From Phylloscopus collybita (lineage: Eukaryota > Chordata > Aves > Passeriformes > Phylloscopidae), in assembly GCA_027886175.1 (NCBI GenBank), contig JAJNNQ010000028.1, forward strand, positions 1,426,001 to 1,490,000: a DNA stretch of 64,000 nt, in the 5' to 3' direction. This document shows, one piece after another, positions 1 through 57,510 of the stretch. The notes beneath the pieces are model-generated. The model was given only the letters and a program-made list of their open reading frames with translations, ran no database searches and was not told the origin of the DNA. How positions within the stretch are numbered: the first letter of the stretch is position 1; each line of letters begins with the position of its first letter. The translations under genes were made by a program, and so were the position numbers.

Positions 1-3000
1 GCTTCCCAAAGGGGTGAAAAGTTATGGATCTGTTCTGCTTCTAAAAAAAGAGCACAATTTGGGGGTGCAGATTTGCAGTGTGAAATGCTTATCCAACAAT
101 TAAACAGACTCATAACTAACTGCACGTAAGAAATTTTCCTGTGCCTCTGAAATGGCTTCTGTGTATTGAAATAATTTCATTGCATCCCAAACATCCAGCT
201 CCAGTCCTGGAATCTGGTTCTATCCGTAACACAAGCTGTATCCTTGTTTGAAAAAAAAAAAAAAAAAAAAGCTCCTGAGAGTTTTTTGGCCATGGACAAT
301 GTCTGTTTGTGTGTGCCTGCTTGTGTGTGTGTGTCTGTGGGGAGCTGTTGCACACGGAGCATGCACGTCCGTGTACGCATGCAGGGTCTGGCAAAGCTGT
401 CCTGGAAACCAAACACCCCTGGAACTCAGGGAAGGTCCTTCTTGGACCAGAAACTGGGAAAAGTGTTGTTAGACAAGTGCCTATAAAGCAGAGCCCTGAC
501 TGCCCCATCCCAGTGTTTCTTTTCCAGAGAGGGAGTTCTGTTCTTCCTGATCCTTTGAAAGCGTTGGATAGCAAAAATGGAAGGAATCTCTTCACCTGAT
601 TTTTTTTTGTTGTTGTTGTAAAATTCCCCTCCTTCAGCTGCTGTGGAGCTGGGACCCAGAGCTGAAATTGCTCTTGATTCCATCTCCAACTTCCCTTCCA
701 CCACAGCTCTCCTCCTCCGGGGCCGTGACCTAAAGGCTGACCCCGAAATTCTCTGCTTGACAAATTCCCCGTCTCCAGCCAAATGCAAATGTTGTAGCAA
801 TTAAAATAAACAGCAGCCTGATGGCTCTGGGTAGCCAGAGAGGGACTCTGTACCTATTGTGGTTGTCACAGCCCTGAGCCATCGCAGGGCAGTATCCAGG
901 GAACTCTCTGAGGTCCCCAACATTTAACTGGAGTTCTTTTCCCATCCTAGATCAGTGTGTGGATGTTGGTATATCTGTGCACACAGGAGAGTCTAGTATT
1001 TTTTATTTTTTTTTTTTAAACCAGGATGCACCAAGGAAGTGCTGCTGCCTGTTCTGGGCTCGTATCAGCCCTAATCCAAATTCTCCCTCCTTGTGGAACG
1101 GGCAGTGCTGAGGGCTGGCACCCAGAGGGGCTGGGTGCTTCCCTTGGAGGGTGATAGACACCATTAAACCAGCCCAGAGTGAGGGTCCCTGAGACCTCGG
1201 GCCTGACCTGCACCCTTGGGAGCTGTCAGGAGGAGGGCAGGGCTGCTCTGCACTTTTCTGGGAACGTGCTCTGGGCAGCCCCTGAGCTTGTGTTTTGTGA
1301 GTGGATTTCTCCTTCCCTGCCCGAAACCACAGCCAGGAACAGTCGGTTCCCTTCAGACTCCGATTCTCAACACTCCGCCCTACATCAGATGATGCTTTTC
1401 AGTTATTAAATTCTGGTTTGTTCTTTCTTTTTTCTTTTCTTCGGTTTCTTTTTTTCTCTCTTTTTTTTTTTTTTTTCCTTTTTTTCCTTTCTCTTTCAGT
1501 TGGTTTTCATTTCTTTGCGATTAGCTTCGGTTTGGATTAATTGTCTTGTTCTGTTCCCATGACAACTCAGTGTTTGCATCCCACCTGCCGTTGTTTGTTG
1601 CTGTTGATGCTGTTTGCTGACCGGATCTTGTCCGGATGTGTCTCCCCCATTCCCTCCTCACCTTTCCCACCTTGCCTCCCCTCTCCAGAAGGTCACATAC
1701 CAGCCCCCCTCCCCCCTCAGAAGAGTCATCCCCACCCCCAGATCTGTCTGCATGTTGACCCCACTTGTTTCTTTCCGAGTTCTCTCCATCTTGTCTCAGA
1801 CTGTGACAGGTGTGGTTTCCACCTGGCTCCATTTTCTGAGGTGTGGTACCTCTGGAAGCAGTGGGGAGCAGGATGGAGTAGGAAACAGGGATGTACCCTC
1901 GTGCCTAGGGCTGAGTGTTCTCCACAGTGGCAGGAGGGAGCAAGGAGCAGGTTGCCTGATCCTTGGAGCCAGTGCAGGTGCCTGAGGTGGAACAAACACC
2001 GTGGTACCTCTCCACGCCTTTCTGCAGGTAGAAAATCGTCTTCTAGTGTCAGAGGCCAGGTGAGTTTGCAGCGCTTCCCTCCACATCCCCGTCCCTCTCC
2101 CAGCTGAGGGCATGCTCCCCGTTCTCTCTGCAAATCCGTGCATGCAGGAATTCCCCTTTGCCACCTCTCAGCTCCTAATGCCACCAGTCTGGAAGTCTTC
2201 TCTTCCTTGCCTCCCAGTGCTGGTTCCTGGCTACTGGATCCCACAGAAAAGGGTCTGGCAGCCCGATGGGGAGAGCAGACCTCACTGTGGCAATGTCCCT
2301 TGTCACCTTGCAGGACAATGCAGGGGCTGCAGTTGGCTTTTGTTTGCCAAAGCCCCACTAAACAGCAAACAGCCTCTTTCTCTCCTGGCAGTGCCCTTCC
2401 CCTTGGAAGAGATCCACAAAGCTGGAAGATAAATACTAGCAAGCCCCAAGACAGTTCCAGGGGACATCTGAAGGCACTGGGAGGGACAATGGCAGGCTCA
2501 GCTCTGCTGTGCTTTGCTTTGCTTTGGCATGAGGCAAGGCCACCAAGCTTTGGAGACGTATTGTGCAGAGGTTACCTGGGAACAGACAGCAGGAACAGAG
2601 AGTTCTCAGCCCCCCAGCACTCCAGACCCTCCTGCCCCCTTGCCCACCCTGCCTGTGGCAGTTCCTGCATGGCTGTCCCTGAAGCTGGAGAAATCCTGCA
2701 CTCCTGCACCCCTCCAGCTCCTGTAGTTCCTGCATTTTCCCTGGGTCCTGTATCCTTTTGCCTTTCTTGTGGGATGAGACCCTGCCCTCAGCCCCCTCCC
2801 TAGGCCCTCTCTGATCCACACACCTTCTCCTTGGTCTGTTTCCCTGCTTCCCCCCCTACTAAGGAAGGGCACCCACCATCCCTCCAGCCAGCCCAGGGAG
2901 CTCAGAAAATGGAGCCAAGGAAACCACAGCCTCCCCTTTGCGTCCATGTTCTTCCTGTGTAAGGTCTGGAAGCTGCATCCACCTCTCTGCTAAGGAGATG

Positions 3001-3159
3001 CACAGAACATGTCACTGTTTTCTCAACGTTAAAAGTTTCATTACCTTGTTTTTCTTATTAATTCTATTCTATTTATTATTCCGCCAGGGCTGAGATGTGA
3101 CAATGTGAGCCACCACATTGAGTCACATCAGCTAGAAAAAGTATGCAGCATTAAAGTGG

Positions 3160-3170
3160 GTTTCCCCCTC

Positions 3171-3209
<39 letters not shown>

Positions 3210-3373
3210 TTCTCCCTTCCCCTCTTGTTCTCCTTCTCCTGGTCTTCCTTCCTTTCTCTGTCGCTCACTTTCTATCCAGTATCCATGTGGGCATTTGCTG
3301 CCACCCAGAAATTATATTACTCTGCATTTTCCTCTCTCTTTCTCTCTTTCTTTCTCTCTCTCTCTCTCTCTTT
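3160..3373. repeat. Two CT-rich microsatellites
   Basis: (CT)n around 3170-3206 and a second CT/TTTC-rich stretch at 3330-3373, separated by unique sequence. Both are within the intron upstream of Ig3. Confidence 0.9.
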
Positions 3374-4126
3374 TTTACCTATTTTGCATGATGTTTGTGA
3401 CTCTGAGAGCTGCATCTATCGATGGAACCGTGTCAGATCTTAAAGAGGCTTCGTTAGGGTTTCTATACCCGAAAACCACAAAAATTTCATTAGAGTTTCT
3501 CATCTTTTCCACACTCTCTCTCGCTCCAGGGGGGCTGCGTTCCCCTGGACGCTTCTCACACACAGACACCAACTAAATTCTGTCCCACTCCGGGGACTCC
3601 CTCTCCTCCCTCGTTTATCCTTTCGCCTTTCACTTCTCAAGTGGAGCGTCTGGAATTTGGGGATGTGACACTTCTCTCTTTGTTGAATTCTCTGGGTCCA
3701 ACAAGGCAAAATGTTGAGAAGTTTCCATCTCCATCCCAACCTTCTCAGCCTCCCACCCCACCTCTGCAGCAGCCCCGGGTGGGAGAGGGCCCCCCCTCCG
3801 GAGGGGGCACCTGGACCACGCCGGGTGGTGGTGGCTGTCCCTCGGGAGGAGGGGACCCGGGACCCAGACCCCACTGGGAGAGGGAGGAGCAGGTTCCCGG
3901 GGTGTGGAGCGGGGAGCTGGGGGCCCCAGCGGCCACGGAGGAGAAGTTTGGGCGCTCGCCATGCCAGCTCTTGCCAGTAAAGATGAGAAATTGCTAATAA
4001 ATTTTTGTGTATTTATCTGTGCTGTGATGGGTCTAATCTTGATCAATGGAACCCTGTTGCTATGAAATATCGCTTTTATGTCTATATTCTATATATTGTT
4101 TGTGAAGTACAAATTTATTTGGAGTT

Positions 4127-4390
4127 TATTTTTTTTTTTTTGTTTTGGTTTTCGGTTTTTGATTTTTTAATTTCTTTGGTCTTTTTGTTTTGTTTTTAAT
4201 GAAGGAAGAAAATAAACGATGACAAACCCCGTCTATATTTAAATTATCTTTTATTCTTTTTTCTTTTTCTCCTTTCTTTTTCTTTCCTTTTTTTTTTTTT
4301 AATTTTTTTTCCTCTTTTTTTTTTTTTTTTTTGTTCGTTCGTTTTTTGCTTTTGGTTTTTTTTTTCCCTTTTGTTTTTTTTTGTTACCTC
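4127..4390. repeat. T-rich low complexity before the Ig3 exon
   Basis: Repeated T runs mixed with C and G, interrupted by a 45-bp AT/GA-rich segment (4201-4245). It acts as a very long polypyrimidine tract ending about 20 bp before the Ig3 acceptor. Confidence 0.85.
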
Positions 4391-4408
4391 TGTGCGTCTC
4401 GTCCACAG

Positions 4409-49615
<45,207 letters not shown>

Positions 49616-51835
49616 AAAGCCATCGTTGTGCAGACTCTACCAACCACTTCAGTCCTGGAAGGCCTCTTCTGACCCAGGAGGAGCGCTTGAACTTACAAAA
49701 CTGACTCAGAAGAAGAACCTTTTCATCTGGACAGTGCATCGGGAGCAGGGGGGAGGATTGGAAGGAACACCCCTTGGGGAACTCCATGTTGTAACCTGGC
49801 CCTGGCAGGGGCAGCTGGGCAGGGCTGCTCAGAACTGCTCTGGAACCTCAGGAGGTGTTCGCTGGGGAGGACGGATGGACACGGGGAGACTGATCCAAAA
49901 GCTACAACACACCTTGGGAACCGTTTCTGCTGGAGAAGGGAAGGAAAAAACCGACTTTGGTTACATCATTAGAGTTCAGTTTATTTACTAATATAGTTGG
50001 CAGTCTTTAAAGGAAGTCACTTGCAGGATTGGAGGTGTTCTGTGAAAGAAAAAGGAACTAAATCTCAACACTTAGAGGCAAACTTAGGGTCAGGAGTTCT
50101 TCTAGCTGGAGTCTTAATAACCTCAGTATCAGCGTTGGGATGATTCTGGGCTTGCAGGCACCTTGCAAACAGCATTCACGGGATGCCCCTGCCACGCCAG
50201 AGGTTTTATAGCTCACATTTTGAATACTTGGAACATTCCTCATTTCTTCTAATTCCAAAATTTATTTTTTAGGGTATTTAAAAGGATAGAGAAAGAGCAA
50301 GAGTTACACAACCCCCAGAGCTGGCTGTGGGGGGTGGGCCCCTCGCCTTGCTTGGGCTGGGGTCTCTGACTGCTGGGTCTGAGCCCCTTCCCAGCACTTC
50401 TGGCTTTCCTTGGAGCAGGGTGAGACACCCAGGGAAGAAAGGCAGCCCCTTCCCCAGGCTCTTTGCACATCCACACCCCCCCTGCTGCCCTCAGCAGCCG
50501 CGTCCCCCTGGTCCTGCCAGCAGCATCTCCCTGCCAGGAGCCCCAGAAACACCTGCAGAAAATTGATTTCCAAAACCCAGCTGGTTCCTGGTGCCAGCCC
50601 CCTCGCCTCTGAACTCAGCAGCTCTCGGGAGCTCCTCTCAGGACTGGCCCAGCACCACTCCTTGCACATCTCCCACATCCCACTGTCCCCAACGTGCCCC
50701 AGCTGTAAAAGAACTGGGAAAGATCCAGGAAGGTGCATCCCATGGCAAATACTGTGAGTGGCTTTCTTTAAAGTATCGATGTAACTGTAACAAGTGACAT
50801 TACCTTTTTTTTAAATAGTGTATTTTTTCCTTTTTTTTTTTTTAAAAAAAAAGAAGACAAAGAATATCAGTCAATGAATTTAAAAGAAAAATTTGCTTAT
50901 TTGTTCATATTATGTTCAAAGACAGTCTATTTTTTCACTGTAGAAATGTTACGTGTAATGGCTGTGATATATAAAAATGCAGTGCAAATTGCTACTTCTA
51001 CATATTGCTTTTCTACCATTTAAAAGGTTTAACTTGCTCATGTAAGAACAAAATGTCCTTTCTGGATTTTTTTTTTATTATTATTATTATTAATTTTTTT
51101 TTTTTTGTGTTCTCCTGTTTTCAATCACAGACATATCCCACATCCCTGGAAGGGCGGGGGAGCAGCAGGGGGAGGGCTGGTGGCAGTGCCAATTCCTTTC
51201 AGCTCTGGCCAAACTGGGAGATTCAACAACACCAGTGGCTATTTGCTGACTGGAGATGTGATTTTAGAGCCTTGACGCCCATCAGGTGTTTGAACATCCC
51301 AGGTGTGTTGCAGGTACCAGCCTGGCCTGTCCCTGTGCTGGTTTGTGGCTCCAGTGCCCAGGGGTTTTCCTGCAGCCCTGCACACAGCACAGGGCATCTG
51401 AGAAAAGCCACCCTGCCCCAAACTCTGCTCACCTCTGCCCTCTCCTTTTTTTTTTTTTTCTTTTTTTTCTTTAATTTTTCTAGAAGGGGTAATCATGGCC
51501 ATCAAGTGCTGCCCAGAACCCCCCACACAACCCATTTCCTGTCTTTAACTGAAAAAAAAAAAGAAAAAGAAAAAAAAAAAAAAAAGAATCGACTGAAAGG
51601 CTTCTTCGAGATTTTACTTATTTGTGTGAAAGTTGCCCAAATTTCTAAGTATGTTGCAGCAAAATCTTACTGGACAAGTTGGGGGGAGGGGGGGGAAGGT
51701 TTTTTTTTTTCTTTGTATGAGAGCAAAGTGCTGTTGCTTTCACACTGTTATTTCAAACTGAAACAGTAAGTGGTTTTCATACCACGGTGTATGTAGATAT
51801 ATTGACTTTGTATTAAAGGAAGATTGTCTGAACGT
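49616..51835 (+). other. PTPRS: PTPRS 3' UTR (about 2.2 kb)
   Basis: The stretch from the stop codon to the inferred cleavage site has no intron signals that fit. It contains several homopolymer runs (T/A at 50806-50853, T at 51067-51106, T at 51449-51480, A at 51551-51585). Two AT-rich blocks, 50750-51060 and 51715-51830, have a composition unlike neighbouring DNA and look like conserved UTR, but no alignment could be run. Length is inferred from the poly(A) signal. Confidence 0.8.
51812..51817 (+). terminator. PTPRS: Poly(A) signal ATTAAA of PTPRS
   Basis: ATTAAA lies in ctttgtATTAAAggaag. A GU-rich element (ccctgtgtgtgtggg, 51844-51858) follows about 30 bp downstream, so cleavage is expected near 51830-51840. 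CR1 remnants and simple repeats begin soon after, consistent with the gene end. Confidence 0.75.
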
Positions 51836-52195
51836 GCTGCAGCCCTGTGTGTGTGGGAAGGGCAGGGCTGGGGGCTCTGCTCCCCCTCTGCTCCTGCTGA
51901 GAACAGGCACCTCTGCAAGCCAAAGGTGACTGCAAAAGCAGCTGCTCACCCTGGGAGCCCCAAACTGCAGCACCCCAGGCACGGGGCTGGTGCTGGCTCA
52001 GCCGTGGATGGGTGGGGGCAGCTCAGCCACCTCCACCTGGCTCCATCAGGAGGGGTCTGGCCCTGGCCCTGTGTCCCTGGGGTGCCACAGGCTCAGATCC
52101 CCCTCCCAGGGCCCAGGTGCCAGGCTGGTGTCACCTGCAGAGCCACAGGGGATGCCAAAAGCAGAAAGTTCCTGAGTCCAAGGACAGCCTGGGAG

Positions 52196-52335
52196 AGGCT
52201 GTGGCTGCCCCTGAATCCCTGGAAGTGTCCCAAGGACAGGTGGGAGCAGCCTGACACAGTGGAAGGTGTCCCTGGCCATGGCAGGGGTGGCACTGGATGG
52301 GCTTTAAGGTCCTTCCAACCCAACCCAGTCTGGGG
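52196..52335 (+). mobile_element. CR1 LINE 3' fragment
   Basis: GGCTGTGGCTGCCCCTGAAT, then GGAAGGTGTCCCTGGCCATG, then TTTAAGGTCCTTCCAACCCA, is a sense CR1 tail. Confidence 0.85.
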
Positions 52336-53390
52336 TCCTCTGAGCTGCTAAAACCCTTGTCCCACTGACCCAGACCAAGGCAAAGGCTTCCCCAAGCCTG
52401 GCTCCTGTTCCCAGGAGCCTGGCTCCTGCCCAGTCCAGCCTGAGCTTCCCACCTCACCCACCTGAGGCCAGACAGGAGCATGGCAGGGGGAGGCTGGTGA
52501 GGACAGGGGCTTTGGAGAGTGATGGAAGAGTTGATCTGGGATCTGGGATCCTTCCCTCCCTTCCACAGCCCCCCCTCTCCCTACTGCACTGACAGCACCA
52601 GCAGCAGTTTGACTCCAGCTGAAAGAAAAGAGCAAAAAATTAATTAGCGAGTTTTCACGGAGAGCCACGATCCTCATCAGGTGAGCTGAGATCCCAGGGA
52701 ATGACATCACCTCCAAAATGTTGTTACTCCCTGTGAGAGATGGAGCAGGGAAGGAGCCAAGCACACATCAAACAGCAGCAACCCTGATGGCACAGGAAAA
52801 CAAGAGAGAGGAACAAAACCCAGAAATCTCCTGGTTTATAACCACATCTCATGTGTGTGTGTGCCCCCCACCCCAGGCAGTCTGGGAATAGTAACGAGTT
52901 CTGACTTCATAATCTGGGCTCAAAGGAAATTTGGAGCAGGAGCAGCTCCAGAGCTCAGCCACGGGACAGGCACCTCACCAGCCTCACCTCAGGGAGGGGG
53001 TGTTTGATGCTCACTTTGTGTTCTCATTGAAGAGTAGAAAGGAAAAAACTGATTCTTCTTCCAAGCTCTGTTTCTCAGCCTTTCCCTGCCTCCCTCCCTG
53101 CCTGGCTGCTCCCCTGCACTCCCAGCACTGCTGTTCCTGGATAATCGTTCCCATCACAGCTCTCCAGGCTCTCATTCTGCTTCCATCCTTTTCTGAGCTG
53201 CCATGACCACCCCCCGGCTTGAAATGCAAACCCCTGAGAGAACTGAAATAAATTCCACGTGGAGCACGGGAAGGTGAGTGGCAAAGAGAATTGGAACAGC
53301 TGGGAACTGAGCGAATCTTTCCAAAAAATCCCAACCAGCTCCACAGGAAGCCAGTTAGGGAAGCAAACACAGGATGAAATCTTTTCACAG

Positions 53391-53530
53391 CATCATGGAA
53401 TACCTTGAATTGGAAGGGACCCAGTGCAGCTCCTGTCCCTGCACAGACATCCCAAAAATCCCACCCTGAGCATCCCTGGAGCTCTGGCAGCCCCGGGGCT
53501 GGGACCATTCCCTCTGGGGAGCCTGAGCAG
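53391..53530 (-). mobile_element. CR1-like fragment
   Basis: ATCATGGAATACCTTGAATT, then GGAAGGGACC and ATCCCTGGAGCTCTGGCAGC, is the antisense CR1 3' end. Confidence 0.7.
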
Positions 53531-55093
53531 TGCCCAACAAGAGTGAGGCTCACAGGGAGCAGTCCCCAGGAGAAGCTGCTGGAATTACACCCCAGTTACA
53601 GTTTTTGAATGTGGCAGCCTGATGTAGAGATTAATAAATGATAAAAAAAAAAAAAATTATAAAATAGATGATAACAGAAATAATTCCAGGCTCTGGGATG
53701 TGCCCACCCCAGGTGCGAAGAGCAAAAATGCAACAGGAATTCTTGCTGCCATCTCAGTCTCTCCAGGTTTGCTGTGCCAGACAGCACCAGCCTGAAGCCT
53801 GGCACGGGGCTGGCTTTGGTTTTAATTAAACTCCAAGTGATGGCCCATTAATGCCCACTTGCAGCAGGGCGGGGAGCAGGGGGAGGGCTCTTGCTCCTTC
53901 CTGAGCCCAGGATTTTTTTTCCCCTCTCCCTGTCTCTTCTCTTTCTCTCTCTCACACCAGCTCGGAATGACAGCTTTGACGGGGAGTTTATTAGAGATGT
54001 GAGCAGGGGTGGAAGGAGTAAATCCCTCTGCAGGTAATGATTTCCAGAGCAGGGCTGTCACAAGGGCTCCAGACCTACACGGAACTGGCTCCTCACAGAG
54101 GAGCAGGGTTAAGGCACGAAGAGGCTTTACAAGGGATCTCAGAGCCTTCTTTTATTAAAGATGAGAAGGACACTGAGAGCAGAGCCAAACCCACCCCTCC
54201 AGCTCAGTTTTCCTCGTGGAGTGTGCAGGGCATGGCTCAGAGCTTGCTCCAAGCAGCAGATCCGGGCAGGAACGTTCCTGGCAGGATCCAGAGCTGCCCC
54301 CAGCCCAGTGCTGGTCCCATCTCCAGGGGCCCCAGCCTGAAGAATCCCCTGAAGGATTCTCCTCACCCTTTGATCAGTGTCTCTGTAAGCCCTGGCTCTG
54401 CCCGAGGCTCACCCAGACCCCCCCCAGTGCTGCCCCGGAAAGCTCAGAGCAGCAAAACCCTTCCCAGGGGCTGGGAGGGAGAGGCTTGTCCCAGTTCCCA
54501 TTTACACATTGGGCAAAACCAGTTTGTGCCTCAGCTGGAGTCTGCAGCAGCCTGGACGCCAAATCCCTGAGGAATTGACTTGTAAAAGCCCCCCAGGCCC
54601 CTGCACAGCCCTAAACCGAGAGCCCGCGGTCCCCTGCAGCAGAACAAAGGCTTTAAAGTAGCTCTAACTGTAATTTACATTCCAGAGGAAAAGGAAAAGC
54701 TTCTCTTGGTTTGCAGAATTACCCAAGTGGCAAAGCAGCTCCCAGGCCAGGAGAAATTCCTCACGTTGCAATATGCTTTAATTATACCGAGAGCAGCAGT
54801 AACAGACCAAGAAATCAATTCCTTCTCCTAAATAAGATGGTTGCAAATTCCAAGTCGGCAAGTGAACAGATGTAGAACTGAAATGGAAAAAGTAAATACC
54901 CTCGGAGGTGCTGAGAAAATTCTCTTACTGTTGCTACAAGTTCATCCTCTAGGAAGGGGAGACAGGGAGCCTGCTCCCAGATTTCCCAAGGAGGAAACCA
55001 CAAGTTCAGTCACTTCCACTGCAGCATCACCTCCGGCACCTCAGATGCCACAGCGTGAGCAGTGATGGGGGAGATGACACCTCCTGCCTGGGA

Positions 55094-55220
55094 GGGTGGG
55101 GGAACACTGGCACAGGGTGCCCAGAGCAGCTGGGGCTGCCCCTGGATCCCTGGCAGTGCCCAGGGTCAGGCTGGACAGGGCTTGGAGCAGCCTGGGACAG
55201 TGGGAGGTGTCCCTGCCCCT
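55094..55220 (+). mobile_element. CR1 LINE fragment running into a CCCTGT array
   Basis: TGGCACAGGGTGCCCAGAGC, then CTGGATCCCTGGCAGTGCCC, then GACAGTGGGAGGTGTCCCTG. The CR1 sequence turns directly into the satellite at its GTGTCCCTGCCC motif. Confidence 0.85.
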
Positions 55221-55765
55221 GTCCCTGTGTCCCTGTCCCTGTGTCCCTGCCCCTCACCCTGTCCCTGTCCTGTCCCTGCCCCTGTCCCTGTCTCCCTGTG
55301 TCCCTGTCCCTCTCCCTCTCCCTGTCCCTGTGTCCCTGCCCCTGTCCCCATCCCTGTGTCCCTGTCCTGTCCCTGCCCCTCTCCCTGTCCCTGTCCCTGT
55401 GTCCCTGCCCCTCTCCCTGTCCCTGTGTCCCTGTCCCTGTCCCTGCCCTGTTCTTGTCCCTGTGTCCCTGTGTCCCTGCCCTGTCCCTCTGTCCCTGTGT
55501 CCCTGTGTCCCTGTGTCCCTGCCCTGTCCCTCTGTCCCTGTCCCTCTGTCCCTGTGTCCCTGTCCCTGTCCATGTCTCTGTCCCTGTCCCTGTGTCCCTG
55601 TCCCTCTCCCTGTCCCTGTCCCTGCGTCCCTGTCCCTCTCCCTGTGTCCCTGTCCCTGTCCCTGCCTCTGTGTCCCTGTCCCTGTGTCCCTGTCCCCATC
55701 CCTGTGTCCCTGTCCCTGCCCCTCTCCCTGTCCCTGTGTCCCTGTCCCTGTCCCTGTCCCTGGCA
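55208..55765. repeat. CCCTGT-type satellite array, about 560 bp
   Basis: The core unit is CCCTGT with CCCTGTGT, CCCTGCC and CCCTCT variants. It is pyrimidine-rich on the + strand and purine-rich (GACAGG) on the - strand, where a 408-aa Gly/Thr/Asp/Arg frame is an artefact. Confidence 0.95.
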
Positions 55766-57147
55766 AGCTGTGGTGCCCCGGCAGTGGCTGAAGCCTGAGC
55801 AGCAGCAGCAGCAGCAGCATCCCCCCGCTCTGTGACAGCCACACGCCCTCTCCAACCCTTTGATGCTCTCACCCCAAAGCCCCCATCCCCTTTATCCCCT
55901 GACACACCGAGAGCCAGCTCCTTGCAGGTGTCAGAGGCAGAAATCCCTGCCGGAGGAGTTGGTGCGGCTCCATCGGTGCCGTGCCCGGCCGGGTGCAGAT
56001 GGCAACCCCAGATTAATGGGTTACACAAGGGCTTTATCCCGGGCTTACCGAGGATAATAAACCCCTCGGGGGAAAAAAGAATGGTGTCCAAATGATTAAA
56101 AAAAAAAAAATAAAAATACCCCAAATAAAATCTCTTTAAATGTATAAGGTCCTGCCTGAGCCGGGTAAGGTGTTGTTCAGGAAATTGCCGGACATCAGCG
56201 AGTCGGGTTCCACTCGCAGGAATCTCTCCTCTCGGGGCTGGGAGAGACCCCAAAGCTCCTCCAGATCCCCCCTGCAGCTCCCAGGGCTGGCTCCATCTTC
56301 ACAAACCAACGCTCCACAAGACAGGTCGGTGTCAGAGGGGGAAACCTCCACAGGTGACACCTGGAAACACAAATTTGACCTTTCTAAGCAGGAGGAAATG
56401 TTTTCACGATTTCTTAGCCTCAAATGTCTCGCTCCCCCTCTGCCACCTCCCTCTCCTCAGAGCTCTTGGACTTGCAGGATGGGGTCATGTTTTAGGATAT
56501 CCCCTTTTAGCTACAAATAATTTTTTTTTAGGTTGAAACCTAAAGATAAATCAAACCAATTTACCATTCCCTCAGGAAAAGCAGATTCAAATTGCTGCGC
56601 AATTTTTTATCTAAATAATGTTTAAATTTTAAAAAGGGGGGAGAAAAAAAAACTAATTACATCTTTGTGTGGAAGATCATAAATCACATAATTACAATGG
56701 GAACCTCTGCATCTTTCCAACAGGCTAAAAGCAGACTACACAAGTTCTTATCTCATTACTGTTTAATTAAGAATTATGTTTGAGCATCTTCTTTTTAATT
56801 ATCACGGAGCCCAGATGACTTCTAATCTCCTTTTTTACCCAAATTTAGGGAAGGTGCAGTCCAAAACAGGCACTAATGAATTTACAATTCGCTCTTTGGG
56901 GAACTTTAATAAAATCTGCTCCGCAGAGAAGATTGCCACTGACAAAATGAACTTCCAGAGAGAACATTTGGTTCCTTCCAATTGGCATCACAGCAGCGCC
57001 AGGAGCTGGCAAAGGGGTCACTTCTTTGGGGACACCTGGTTCTGTGACTGCACCTGCACCCCCCCAAAAAAAAACCACATCCCAGGGGGCAGCAGGGCTG
57101 GGGGAATGGGGCCAGCAGCAGCAGCAGGAGCTGTGTCTGCACAAAGG

Positions 57148-57330
57148 CAGGGACACCTCCACTGCCCCAGGCTGCTCCAAGCCCTGGGCACTGCCAGGGA
57201 TCCAGGAGCAGCCACAGCTGCTCTGCTCACCTGTGCCAGAGCCTGACCCCCCTCAGAGGGGAGGAATTCCCTCCCAAAATCCCATCCAGCCCTGCCCTGT
57301 GGCTGTGGGAAGTTCCACCTCCTTCCTCTG
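57148..57330 (-). mobile_element. CR1 LINE fragment
   Basis: CAGGGACACCTCCACTGCCC, then CAGGCTGCTCCAAGCCCTGG, then GAGCAGCCACAGCTGCTCTG, is antisense CR1 directly upstream of duplication copy 1. Confidence 0.8.
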
Positions 57331-57337
57331 AAGGAAA

Positions 57338-57510
57338 ACCCGAGGACATCTCTCACTCCTGAGAAAAACTGCAGGGAAATTTATTTGGACAAAATGGACC
57401 AAGTCCTTGATTGGGGAGTATCACAGAAGTGAGAGAAATCGCAGCATTTAACAAGCAGCCAATTGTCTCTAAGCTGAATTAGTGAAAAACCTGATGATGA
57501 ATTGCTCCTG
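57338..57510. repeat. 173-bp direct duplication, copy 1
   Basis: It runs from ACCCGAGGACATCTCTCACT to TGATGAATTGCTCCTG. It is identical to 58496-58668 except for one base (AAATCGCAG here, AAATGGCAG there). Confidence 0.95.

Larger units (their letters stand above)
1..4408 (+). other. PTPRS: PTPRS intron upstream of the Ig3 exon (partial)
   Basis: No coding sequence was recognised. Contents are CT-rich and T-rich low complexity (poly-A 250-270; T-rich 1409-1500; CT repeats 3160-3210 and 3330-3373; T-rich 4127-4390) plus otherwise unique sequence. The Ig2-Ig3 miniexon meB (four residues, ELRE) would be expected in this intron or further upstream; no candidate with both splice sites was found. 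Confidence 0.8.

Noticed and set aside
423..434. 12-mer AACTCAGGGAAG followed by gt, which would encode the meB miniexon residues ELRE in the required phase.
   Set aside because: The preceding dinucleotide is GG, not AG, there is no polypyrimidine tract, and the donor (gtcctt) is poor. Treated as coincidence.
2028..2059. Exon-like segment with a good acceptor (gcctttctgcag) and donor (gtgagt).
   Set aside because: Its length of 32 nt would break the frame between the Ig2 and Ig3 exons, and its translation shows nothing familiar.
55027..56253. A 408-aa - strand frame and several + strand frames over the CCCTGT array.
   Set aside because: Low-complexity translation of a satellite; the frame also runs through CR1.
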